Of a DNA stretch of 12,265 nt, positions 6,801 through 12,265 are shown in pieces. The translations under genes and the position numbers were made by a program. A model generated the notes under the pieces. The model saw nothing but the letters and a program-made list of their open reading frames with translations. It was not told where the DNA came from and made no database searches. The stretch is from Planctomycetota bacterium (GTDB taxonomy: Bacteria > Planctomycetota > PUPC01 > DSUN01). Every line of letters starts with the position of its first letter. The stretch's first letter is position 1. The stretch covers positions 1 to 12,265 of the forward strand of contig VGYW01000250.1 in NCBI GenBank assembly GCA_016872875.1, written 5' to 3'.

Positions 6801-9800
6801 CAGCGCGGGAAGTGGGAAGGCCGTCTCGTCGCCAGCGGCGCGGTGCAAGGTCGCCCGGAGCTTGCCTGCGGCGTCGTGAAGCGTGTAGCGGACGGGCACC
6901 GGGCCGAGCGCGGGGCCTTCCTTCCCGCCGAGCACGTCGCACGAGAACACGAGTGGAGAGCCGAGCCGAGGAGTCTCTCGCCCCTTGAGCCGCACCGCGG
7001 CGGGAGCCGGCTTGCAGAGGGCGAGGACAGTCGTGGGCTCGGTGATGAGGTCCACCGACACCTCGGTTCGCCCAGCCTTCTCGGAGGCCGGGAGCGTGGT
7101 CTGTTTTGCGAGGTCGCGGACGAGCCAGCCCGTGCCCTCGAGCGACACGGGCAGCTTTTCGGTCGGCTCGAAGAGATCCGAGTGCTTGCCCTTCGAGTCC
7201 GCAATCACCACTACGTAACGAACATGGCCAATAGCCTCACGGGTTGGTGGCACAGGCATCTTGCCTGTGCCCCCCACAGGCGGGACGCCTGTGCCACCGA
7301 CGCCTGTGCCACCACCCTGGGCATCGAGGCAGACGACGATGGCGCGGTCGGGGTCGGTTGTGGCGAGGGGCGGGACGCCGGTCTTGGCAAGGGCGTCGGC
7401 GAGGGGCTGGCGCCAGGTGGCGTCGAACTCCTCCCACAGGGCGGCGTGGCTCTTGGCGCCGAAGCCCTGCATCTCCCAGATGTGCTTGATGGGCCTGGGA
7501 ATGACGATGGCGTCGGGCAGCACCCTCACCCCGGCCCTCTCCCCGAGGGAGAGGGAGGGGAGGCAGTCGCCGGTCATCACCACCTTGCCGCCGGCCTTCT
7601 GGAAGGCCTCGATTGCCTTGAGGGTCGCCTGCGCCCAGGGTTGTTGCTGGCGGACGATGAACAGAGCCTTCGGCAGAGGATTTCGGATTTCGGATTTCGG
7701 ATTTCGGATTGAAGAAGGCCCCTCGGCGCGTTCTTTCTGTAGATCCGCAATCCGCAATCCGAGATCCGCAATCGCGCCCCTCACAAGGTCCTGCTCTGGC
7801 AGGATGACGGGGGCGCAGCCGAGGCGGGTGAGGTGGCAGTAGAGGGCGTGGTAGGCGTACATCGTCCTGTCGCCGAATGCCTGCTCAGCATCGGTTGCGA
7901 GGATGGCGAAGCGGGCGTCGGGCTTCGCCCTTGTTGCGATGGCGCCATATTGGCCGCAGAAGGCGAGCCCCGTGCCGCGGCGGGCGAGCTCAGAGAGGCC
8001 GAAGTCGGCCTGCATCGGCACGCCGCCGCCGTCGAGGCCGCGGCCGAAGGCGTGGAAGAGGTCCTTCATCTTCCCTTCGGACGACGTGCCCCAGCAGGTG
8101 GTGACCCAGGCGGGCTGGCCGGGGAAGCTCCCCTTCGCCCAGTCGGTGGTGAAGGCGGCGGACATCGGCCAGTTGCCGAAGTCGGTGTAGGTCTCGTAGC
8201 AGGAGGCCGCCATGTCCCCGAACAGGTAGCGGGTGGGCTTGCCCGCGTCGTGGCCCGCGTTCTCGAAGAGACTACAGACGGTTCCTGGCGGCACCTGGCG
8301 GATGGCATCGTTGTAGAGCTTGTTGTGCTCGGCGAAGCCGAGGCGCATCTGGGCGTGCCAATAGGCCACGGCCTCCTGCATGATCTTCAGCGCCTTCTCC
8401 CGCGCAGCCGCATCGGCGGAGAACTTGTTCTCCTGATACCACGTGCGTTCCTCGCGGGTGGGGTTTCGGAAGCCGGCCTTTGCCACGTTCTCGGCGAGGG
8501 CGCGGTTGCGGTCGCCCACGTGGGCGTCGCAGGGAACCCCACCTTCCGCGTAGCCGAAGAGCGCGGGGAACCAACTGTAGTTGACGCCGAAGAAGGACGG
8601 ATAGTCGGCGGTCTGCTGGGTGAAGACCTGCATGTGGCGGACCATGCGGTCAACCGAGGGCTTGTAGCTGTGGTGGTAGGAGAGGGTTTCGAGGTACAGG
8701 CCGGGTCCGCGGAGCGGCGCCAGGTCAATCAGCCGCATCTGGTGGCGGAGCAGCCTCTCCAGGAGCACGTCGTTGGGAGCCGGGCGGAGAGCCAGCTCGG
8801 CCGGGCCGGTGATGGTCTTGAGAGTCTCAGGATCGAGCCGCGGCATCCTGGTGTCGAGGATGCTCGTGTGGCCGGTGCACGAGCCCATCTCGACGCCCGC
8901 GTTGCGGAGGACCTCCAGCCCCTCGTCGGAGGTCGGCCAGCAACTGGTGCAGCCGCTCATCGTGTGGACGAAGAAGGGGCTGCGGCTGTGCCAGGGCACC
9001 ACTGTGAGCGGGAGCGGGTCGCTACGCACACCGCCGGCCTCCACGCTAAGGCGGTACTCCCCCGGCGGGATGTCGCGCATGCGCAGCGTCACGAGCCGCG
9101 AATCGAAGTTCGAATCATCTACGGCAGGCAGCGAGAGCTTTCCGAGAACGAGCGGCCGGGCTTCGGGAGGCGTGGCTGGGCTGCACGTCACGACCGCCTC
9201 GCCCCCTTTGTGGCCGCGAGAGGCCATGACAGCGAAGGTGGCTTCCTCGTGCTCGGCAAAGACGCTTCGGCCACGGTGCGCGACGAGCCAGAGCGTTTGT
9301 AGTGCGGGCTTCAGCCCGTCCCCCTGGAGAAGAGACGGCCTGAAGGCCGCACTACGAACGTCCTTCAGCGTGAGGCGAAGGCCGCTGCCAACGACAGCCA
9401 CGCCGTCGGCCAGCGACACGCCCTCCACCTTGCCTTCCGCAGTCACCGCGAAGTCGCCGAAGGTGGCGCTATATCTGGCGCCGACAGGGAGCCAGATGGT
9501 GAGGGGGTTGAAGCGGGCCTCCTGCCTCAGGAGCGGCATCTGGCCGAAGCGCACGGCGATGGCGGCGGGGACGGGCGAGCCGTCGGCGTCAACGGCGTCG
9601 AGCCGCACGGGGACGCAGCGGATGCGCACTTCGCCGTCCGCAAGCTGGATGGCGGGGTGGGACGAGCGCGGCTTGCCGTCCTTCATCTCCAACTGGATGT
9701 TGCCGGGGTTGAGGGTGTGCTCGCCTTCGCGCAGCTCCTTGCGGCCCTGGGTTGGATAGACGATTCTGACCCCGAGCTCCCCCTCCCCCACCACCTCGCG

Positions 9801-10109
9801 CGGGGCGATCACGTCGTCGCCATCCAACTGGACGCGGATGGGGCTCGTCTCGGCGGCGGCATAGGCTGGGATTACACGCCAGAAAAGGCGCGAGGCGATG
9901 CCTTCCCCTGGCCTGTCAGCCATCACCAGGCGGAAGAGCGTCCCCGTTCCCGCCTTCTCTGCGGCGTCGAGCTCGTCCTCCGCTGAGGACGCGGGGCGCG
10001 GAGGCCCCGCCCACATGACCATGAGGAGGGCTAGCAGGAGCGTGAGAATTGCTGATTGCCGATTGCTGATTGCTGATTGGAGAGAGCAGGACAAGGAAGG
10101 CCGAACCAT
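3807..10109 (-). CDS. Giant secreted multidomain protein (hydrolase-like core, beta-propeller, discoidin-like C-terminus) carrying in-frame palindromic repeats
   Basis: The gene encodes about 2100 residues. A signal peptide (hydrophobic residues 21-35, likely cleavage after ASSA near 43) indicates export. Residues 44-375 look beta-rich. Residues 378-770, starting FFVHTMSGCTSCW, resemble the catalytic part of a TIM-barrel glycoside hydrolase. Residues 755-850 (LYCHLTRLGCAPVILPEQD, then KALFIV and AGGKVVMTGD) resemble the amidotransferase-like trimerisation domain of family-42-type enzymes; both are fold-level guesses. About 1370-1757 is a WD40/PQQ-like propeller (FSPDGRYLFF). About 1780-1930 may be a jelly roll, and 1960-2100 resembles an F5/8 type C domain. 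No catalytic pair was identified, so the substrate is unknown. At least eight dispersed repeat segments lie inside the frame. ATG 10109 was chosen over TTG 10130, which lies inside a repeat arm. The FG-GAP gene ends 49 nt upstream, so co-transcription is likely. Confidence 0.8.
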   Translation of the reverse strand: MVRPSLSCSLQSAISNRQSAILTLLLALLMVMWAGPPRPASSAEDELDAAEKAGTGTLFRLVMADRPGEGIASRLFWRVIPAYAAAETSPIRVQLDGDDVIAPREVVGEGELGVRIVYPTQGRKELREGEHTLNPGNIQLEMKDGKPRSSHPAIQLADGEVRIRCVPVRLDAVDADGSPVPAAIAVRFGQMPLLRQEARFNPLTIWLPVGARYSATFGDFAVTAEGKVEGVSLADGVAVVGSGLRLTLKDVRSAAFRPSLLQGDGLKPALQTLWLVAHRGRSVFAEHEEATFAVMASRGHKGGEAVVTCSPATPPEARPLVLGKLSLPAVDDSNFDSRLVTLRMRDIPPGEYRLSVEAGGVRSDPLPLTVVPWHSRSPFFVHTMSGCTSCWPTSDEGLEVLRNAGVEMGSCTGHTSILDTRMPRLDPETLKTITGPAELALRPAPNDVLLERLLRHQMRLIDLAPLRGPGLYLETLSYHHSYKPSVDRMVRHMQVFTQQTADYPSFFGVNYSWFPALFGYAEGGVPCDAHVGDRNRALAENVAKAGFRNPTREERTWYQENKFSADAAAREKALKIMQEAVAYWHAQMRLGFAEHNKLYNDAIRQVPPGTVCSLFENAGHDAGKPTRYLFGDMAASCYETYTDFGNWPMSAAFTTDWAKGSFPGQPAWVTTCWGTSSEGKMKDLFHAFGRGLDGGGVPMQADFGLSELARRGTGLAFCGQYGAIATRAKPDARFAILATDAEQAFGDRTMYAYHALYCHLTRLGCAPVILPEQDLVRGAIADLGLRIADLQKERAEGPSSIRNPKSEIRNPLPKALFIVRQQQPWAQATLKAIEAFQKAGGKVVMTGDCLPSLSLGERAGVRVLPDAIVIPRPIKHIWEMQGFGAKSHAALWEEFDATWRQPLADALAKTGVPPLATTDPDRAIVVCLDAQGGGTGVGGTGVPPVGGTGKMPVPPTREAIGHVRYVVVIADSKGKHSDLFEPTEKLPVSLEGTGWLVRDLAKQTTLPASEKAGRTEVSVDLITEPTTVLALCKPAPAAVRLKGRETPRLGSPLVFSCDVLGGKEGPALGPVPVRYTLHDAAGKLRATLHRAAGDETAFPLPALDAPGTWKLCAQELITGLTAQLPLAIGGGTGILPGSPTGGTPVPPETVKPVHDVHIAHDVHLRGFLSRPGPRWVIVEPNQSRLLPIAKKLAEALKARLWEVKPEEFDTIPVRWYPRAEDVARLKEIEAGRLIGYRGNLQPYINKKTRSHEPERGGYAEIEPPWMVGADCVVFSGGTLAESLRAVTPWMETPNVPGRGQGRLVVCFSPFMADRQALAIVANDLEGLAKAAARLSALPVDPQPPTPDTQHRWTLVATGSETTPVPQPYLNFTPIRRFRRLLATPGGKAVAILSGKRDTVAFVDEAGKVTGTAAEEFPQPSQARIDSQGRLWNQEFKATATHPGWHYPTAHDVILRCLGTDGKLAATVTAYSGPTERFPPDYPGGFPIAPDGATAAFGRPAGMLVGKLGETTWSRYDDVPNVRFRHEIRTPRFPVGATFSPDGRYLFFTMDTRPRFGGMGYPAFTPTSCEAILLEVSTGKVVWRLREDKERRSPYAALTGFAAVARDGAMTALADFDGMACLVDKAGKVLARDEVVIEGTKDDGRGRLGPRQGVGAWIAENGSTAAFGFKSLLLIARGSEIKRVPLTGIASGCVSADGSLVAVGLQNGEVRALGPDGTPKWAAPVGGVDPFVAATSMGTLVGTSAGLLVLLDAAGKEVRQTNVAEAADQGKHEARAEARTTNYPAPWDYRGPGTLALAKERLGAKQLAAWRPEGEGRRAFGLAFYPAAAPIELTPAEKSKECFLHLVYRRPEGNKKLAVVTEGKDGREEFILDLPTPEWREVDIPFRGPGKAVVTPDGAVEIADCSLWGFRWPGANVAYVRPPKSSGTEIVKEEGEEAGGALTELEGDGAAPGAMKDCAIWWFNTDPDSVAGHWLKPVVDALEAVDGKRLGKMKPWASASGIFAPYRGSWLTVDLKTPTKLKLVATYDRATKQSEVAANLSVFTGFDPKDSTSGVVLAGAVGSDQFWRLFPLAAEPVKVLGVHAYVGDNSPSGLSEVEAYK
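4768..4791. repeat. Single half-copy of the GTAGTGCGGGCTTCAGCCCG repeat inside the giant gene
   Basis: The plus strand reads GTTCGTAGTGCGGGCTTCAG and then CCCGT, matching one arm of the element at 9294-9360. It is read in frame as EARAEARTTN (about residues 1773-1781) in the linker after the propeller. The reading phase differs from that used by the 9294-9360 copy. Only one arm is present. Confidence 0.75.
6059..6096. repeat. GTGTTGGG/CCCAACAC-type tandem repeat inside the giant gene
   Basis: This is a degenerate run of G/T-rich units (GTGTTGGGTGTCAGGTGTTG followed by GGGGTTGGGGG). It is read on the coding strand as PQPPTPDTQH (about residues 1339-1351), in the linker just before the beta-propeller. 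It looks like a dispersed low-complexity repeat rather than part of a fold. Copies elsewhere cannot be checked from this window. Confidence 0.5.
6670..6722. repeat. GGTGGCACAGGC palindromic element, copy 1, in frame in the giant gene
   Basis: GGTGGCACAGGCGTCCCGCC (from 6670) faces CAGGCAAGATGCCTGTGCCACC (6701-6722) as an inverted repeat. Each arm also has an internal stem (CAGGC..GCCTG). On the coding strand it is read as GGTGILPGSPTGGTPVPP, about residues 1130-1147. The same family occurs at 7246-7313 in the same reading phase. Confidence 0.85.
7246..7313. repeat. GGTGGCACAGGC palindromic element, copy 2, in frame in the giant gene
   Basis: The arms 7246-7269 and 7275-7298 are inverted copies over 24 bp with three mismatches. 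A further partial arm (GACGCCTGTGCCACC, 7299-7313) is added in tandem. It is read as GGTGVGGTGVPPVGGTGKMP and then VPP, about residues 933-955, in the same phase as the copy at 6670-6722. This Gly/Pro-rich insert lies in what looks like a loop or linker. Confidence 0.85.
7521..7560. repeat. CCCTCTCCC/GGGAGAGGG stem-loop repeat, in frame in the giant gene
   Basis: CCCTCTCCC (7535-7543), the loop CGA, and GGGAGAGGG (7547-7555) form a perfect 9-bp stem, preceded by CACCCTCACCCCGG. The coding strand reads it as SLSLGERAGVRV, about residues 851-864, directly after the strand-and-turn VVMTGDCLP of the amidotransferase-like region. The peptide GERAGVRV is a familiar translation of a widespread dispersed bacterial repeat. 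Confidence 0.8.
7679..7773. repeat. Heptamer inverted-repeat element C, in frame in the giant gene
   Basis: A 7-nt array of ATTTCGG units (7679-7710) faces an array of the complementary type (CCGCAAT/CCGAGAT units, 7741-7773) across a 30-nt spacer. It is read as AIADLGLRIADL, then a short spacer, then SSIRNPKSEIRNP, about residues 780-811. It separates PVILPEQDLVRG from LPKALFIVRQQQP, which would otherwise lie side by side in an amidotransferase-like fold. Confidence 0.85.
9294..9360. repeat. GTAGTGCGGGCTTCAG inverted-repeat element, in frame in the giant gene
   Basis: The arms 9294-9320 and 9334-9360 are inverted copies over 27 bp with three differences. Each arm contains its own stem: CGGGCT..AGCCCG in the left and CGGCCT..AGGCCG in the right. 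Two of the three differences are a matched pair that preserves this inner stem. The coding strand reads it as VRSAAFRPSLLQGDGLKPAL, about residues 251-272, in the N-terminal beta-rich region. Confidence 0.85.
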
Positions 10110-10160
10110 TCGCGTTCTTTCAATCAGCAATCAGAAATCAGCAATCAGAAATCCTGAATC
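10046..10160. repeat. Heptamer inverted-repeat element D, straddling the start of the giant gene
   Basis: An array of ATTGCTG units (about 10046-10080) faces its complement (CAGCAAT/CAGAAAT units, about 10121-10160) across a 40-nt spacer. The left arm encodes QSAISNRQSAI in the n-region of the signal peptide. The spacer contains the chosen ATG (10109-10107). The right arm forms the mRNA leader and ends at the TGA of the FG-GAP gene (10161-10159). Both arms use the CTG variant of the unit, unlike the CGG used in elements A, B and C. Confidence 0.85.
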
Positions 10161-12265
10161 ACTTGGTGTCTTTGGCGATGACGATTTCGTTGCGGGCGTC
10201 GGGCCTGACGCTGAGCGTGCGGCGGATGGGGACGCCGTTGCTGAGGACGACTTTGACGCCGTACTCGCCGGGGTTGGGCACGCCGAAGAAGGCTTCGGGG
10301 GGCGTCTGACGGTTGAAGCCCTCCACGCGGGCGACCTGCTGGAAGCCGACCACCTGGTCGCCTGGGCGTTGGTAGAGGAAGACCTTTGCGCCGAGGGCGC
10401 CGAGGGGTGGCCTGACGATGACGCTGACGTAGTAGCGGTTGTCGCCCTCGACGAAGGGATTGAGGAGCAACTGGCTGCGGCCGCCCTCGCGCAGAACGAT
10501 CAGGTCGAGGTCGCCATCGCGGTCGAAGTCGGCGAAGAGCGCATAGTTAGTCTTCTCGCCCTTTTCGCCGGCCACGCCGTACTCGTCCGCCTTGTCGGCG
10601 AAGGCGTGGTTGGGCAGTTGGATGTAGAGGCGGTTGCGGACGTCGGCGTTGCACACGAAGAGGTCGGGCAAACCGTCGTTGTTCACGTCGCCCCACGTGG
10701 CCCAGAGGCTGTCGGCCTTGTGGGTCGCCATTGGGCCGGTGGTCTTGAGGACGTCCTTGAACGTGCCGTCGCCCTGTCCCTGCATCAGCAGGTTCTGGCC
10801 CTGCTGTGGGACGAAGACGTCGATCTTCCCGTCGTTGTCGTAGTCGGCGACGGCGGGGATGATGATGGGGCTGTTGCCGGTGGCGGCGGAGGCATAGGTC
10901 TGGTAGGCGAGGCCGGCGTCGGGGAAGGGCTTGAAGCCGCCGCGGGCGCCGTTCCGCAGCAGGACCGCGGCATCGGAGTTGTAGAGGATGTCCTGGCGGT
11001 CGTCCCCGTCGCAATCGAAGACGACGTATTGGGGCCAGGCCTTCCCCGCGAGGAAGGCGGGCGGTGCGAAGCCCTTGAGGAAGCCGGCCTTCTCGGTGGC
11101 GTCGTCGAAGACGAACGGCTTGTGCGGGACTGCGGTGAAGAGGCAGAGGGTGCGGATGGGGCCGACGTATTCGCCCAGGATGTCGGGGCGCCCGTCCCCG
11201 TCGGCGTCGAGGACGGCGATGTTGGCGAAGCCGAAGTTGGCGTAGGCGGCTGTCTTCGTGATGTCGGGTGTGAGGGAGCGGTCGGGGTCGAGCTTGAAGC
11301 GCCCCTTGCCCACGTTCTCGTAGAGTGCGAGCCTCTTGACGTCGCGGCGCCGCGCGTCGCCCGAGCCTGTCCAGAGGCCGCGGCAGACGATGTCGAGGTC
11401 GCCGTCGCCGTTGAGGTCGGCCCAGCAGATCGGCTCGTCCACCACGCGGCCGGCGTCCACCCCCGCCGCGTCTATGTTCGCCTCCTGGGTCGCGTCGCGG
11501 AAGACGAGTTCGGTGCCGCCGGGCTTGGTCTCATTGAGGAAGACTGGCAGCAGCGGGGAGTCGCCCGCTTTGCGGCGGATGTCCAGCGCAATGTCCAGCA
11601 GGCCATCGCTGTTGATGTCCACCACCCATCCGCCCGCGACGCGGAAGGTCTTGAGGGCTTTGGCGAGGTCGGGGCACTTGTCGGTGACGTCAATGAATGG
11701 CCTGATGGGCACTTCTTTGCGCACGGTGGCGGCGGCGATGCGCTTGTTGAGGTCGTTCACCGCGGCGCGGTTCTTCTCGACGAAGGCGGTCTCACCGCAC
11801 TGGCTTCCGAGGCGCGCCATCGCCTCGCCGGCATCCTTCCACTTGTTCTGGTCGGCGAGCTTCTTCGCCTCGTCGAGGAGCTTGGCCGCCAGGTCTTCCC
11901 TGCCGATGGCCTCCACCCACTGGAGTTGCTGGAGCCAGCGGCTCGTGACGGCATCGGGAGGCTTCGCGGCATTCTCGTCGAAGAGCGTCTTCGCACCGGC
12001 GGAGTTCCCCCGGTAGAGCTCCAGAAGTCCCAGCAGTATCTTCTTCTCTTTCACGCAGGCCAGCTCGGCCAGGTCCACCGACCTCAACTGGCGGACCGCG
12101 TGCTTGCTGCCATCCTCGCAGAAGACCTGGCCGTCCTCGACTTTCGAGACGGCTCTGCGAATCCGCATGATGAGCGCTCGGTCCTTGTTGGCGGCGCGCT
12201 CGGAGAGCTCCTTTGTCACCTCATCGAAGAGCGCCACCAGCCGGTCAACGTCGCTCTGCCCGGCC
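10159..12265 (-). CDS. FG-GAP/VCBS seven-motif beta-propeller protein with ASPIC/UnbV-like C-terminus (N-terminus off the window)
   Basis: The frame is open to the right edge, so 701 residues are visible and the start is probably outside. A GTG at 12237 is possible but would give no signal peptide, which such proteins usually have. Numbering is from that GTG. Residues 1-190 are mostly helical, TPR-like. Seven calcium-binding-type motifs follow, spaced 52-70 residues apart: DINSDGLLD (207), DLNGDGDLD (274), DADGDGRPD (344), DCDGDDRQD (408), DYDNDGKID (465), DVNNDGLPD (517) and DFDRDGDLD (570). Seven fit one integrin-alpha-like seven-bladed propeller. Residues 605-690 (LGALGAKVFLYQ, EAFFGVPNPGEYGVKVVLSNG) resemble the ASPIC/UnbV domain that often follows such repeats. 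A binding or surface-display role is likely; no catalytic site was seen. The fourth motif has D where G is usual. The giant gene starts 49 nt downstream. Confidence 0.9.
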   Translation of the reverse strand, partial: AGQSDVDRLVALFDEVTKELSERAANKDRALIMRIRRAVSKVEDGQVFCEDGSKHAVRQLRSVDLAELACVKEKKILLGLLELYRGNSAGAKTLFDENAAKPPDAVTSRWLQQLQWVEAIGREDLAAKLLDEAKKLADQNKWKDAGEAMARLGSQCGETAFVEKNRAAVNDLNKRIAAATVRKEVPIRPFIDVTDKCPDLAKALKTFRVAGGWVVDINSDGLLDIALDIRRKAGDSPLLPVFLNETKPGGTELVFRDATQEANIDAAGVDAGRVVDEPICWADLNGDGDLDIVCRGLWTGSGDARRRDVKRLALYENVGKGRFKLDPDRSLTPDITKTAAYANFGFANIAVLDADGDGRPDILGEYVGPIRTLCLFTAVPHKPFVFDDATEKAGFLKGFAPPAFLAGKAWPQYVVFDCDGDDRQDILYNSDAAVLLRNGARGGFKPFPDAGLAYQTYASAATGNSPIIIPAVADYDNDGKIDVFVPQQGQNLLMQGQGDGTFKDVLKTTGPMATHKADSLWATWGDVNNDGLPDLFVCNADVRNRLYIQLPNHAFADKADEYGVAGEKGEKTNYALFADFDRDGDLDLIVLREGGRSQLLLNPFVEGDNRYYVSVIVRPPLGALGAKVFLYQRPGDQVVGFQQVARVEGFNRQTPPEAFFGVPNPGEYGVKVVLSNGVPIRRTLSVRPDARNEIVIAKDTK

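Noticed and set aside
3060..9302. Long open frames on the plus strand, e.g. 3060-5042, 5535-7712 and 7833-9302
   Set aside because: They lie opposite the PQQ-like and giant genes in GC-rich DNA. Their products are Arg/Pro/Gly-rich low-complexity sequence without recognisable domains or plausible start regions.
10110..10130. TTG at 10130 as the start of the giant gene
   Set aside because: It lies within the repeat arm in the leader and adds only MLIERTR before an ATG that already gives a workable signal peptide. It cannot be fully excluded.

Overview
This GC-rich bacterial window is read almost entirely from the minus strand. It holds three large secreted-type proteins, a tRNA cluster with the tRNA-editing enzyme TadA, and an unusually dense set of palindromic repeats. 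Very large beta-propeller proteins of the PQQ-like and FG-GAP/VCBS types, a weak Shine-Dalgarno signal and abundant short inverted repeats point to the Planctomycetota or a related PVC lineage. That assignment rests on gene style; there is no marker gene in the window.

Layout in the direction of transcription (right to left): (1) the C-terminal part of a seven-motif FG-GAP/VCBS propeller protein with an ASPIC/UnbV-like end, whose N-terminus is off the right edge; (2) 49 nt further, a giant gene of about 2100 codons with a signal peptide, a glycoside-hydrolase/amidotransferase-like central part, a beta-propeller and discoidin-like C-terminal domains; (3) a 270-nt spacer filled by a nested inverted repeat; (4) a secreted PQQ-like propeller protein; (5) a consensus TATAAT promoter followed by tRNA-Gln(CUG), tRNA-Glu(CUC), tRNA-Arg(ACG), tadA, tRNA-Ser(CGA) and the 5' part of a second tRNA-Ser that runs off the left edge. 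Every complete tRNA gene has CCA encoded.

Two things stand out. First, tadA lies 72 nt behind the gene for tRNA-Arg(ACG), the canonical bacterial substrate of the enzyme, so enzyme and substrate are probably made from one transcript. Second, several families of short palindromic repeats occupy almost every spacer: a 7-nt repeat arranged as facing arrays, a GTGGCACAGGC family, a GTAGTGCGGGCTTCAG family and others. They also occur at about eight places inside the giant gene, always leaving the reading frame open. Two copies of the heptamer element fill the gaps between tRNA genes almost to the base, and a third straddles the start codon of the giant gene.

The three large proteins are probably exported and may act together on surface or extracellular polymers, but no substrate can be read from the sequence. 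There is no transposase, phage gene or CRISPR array here.
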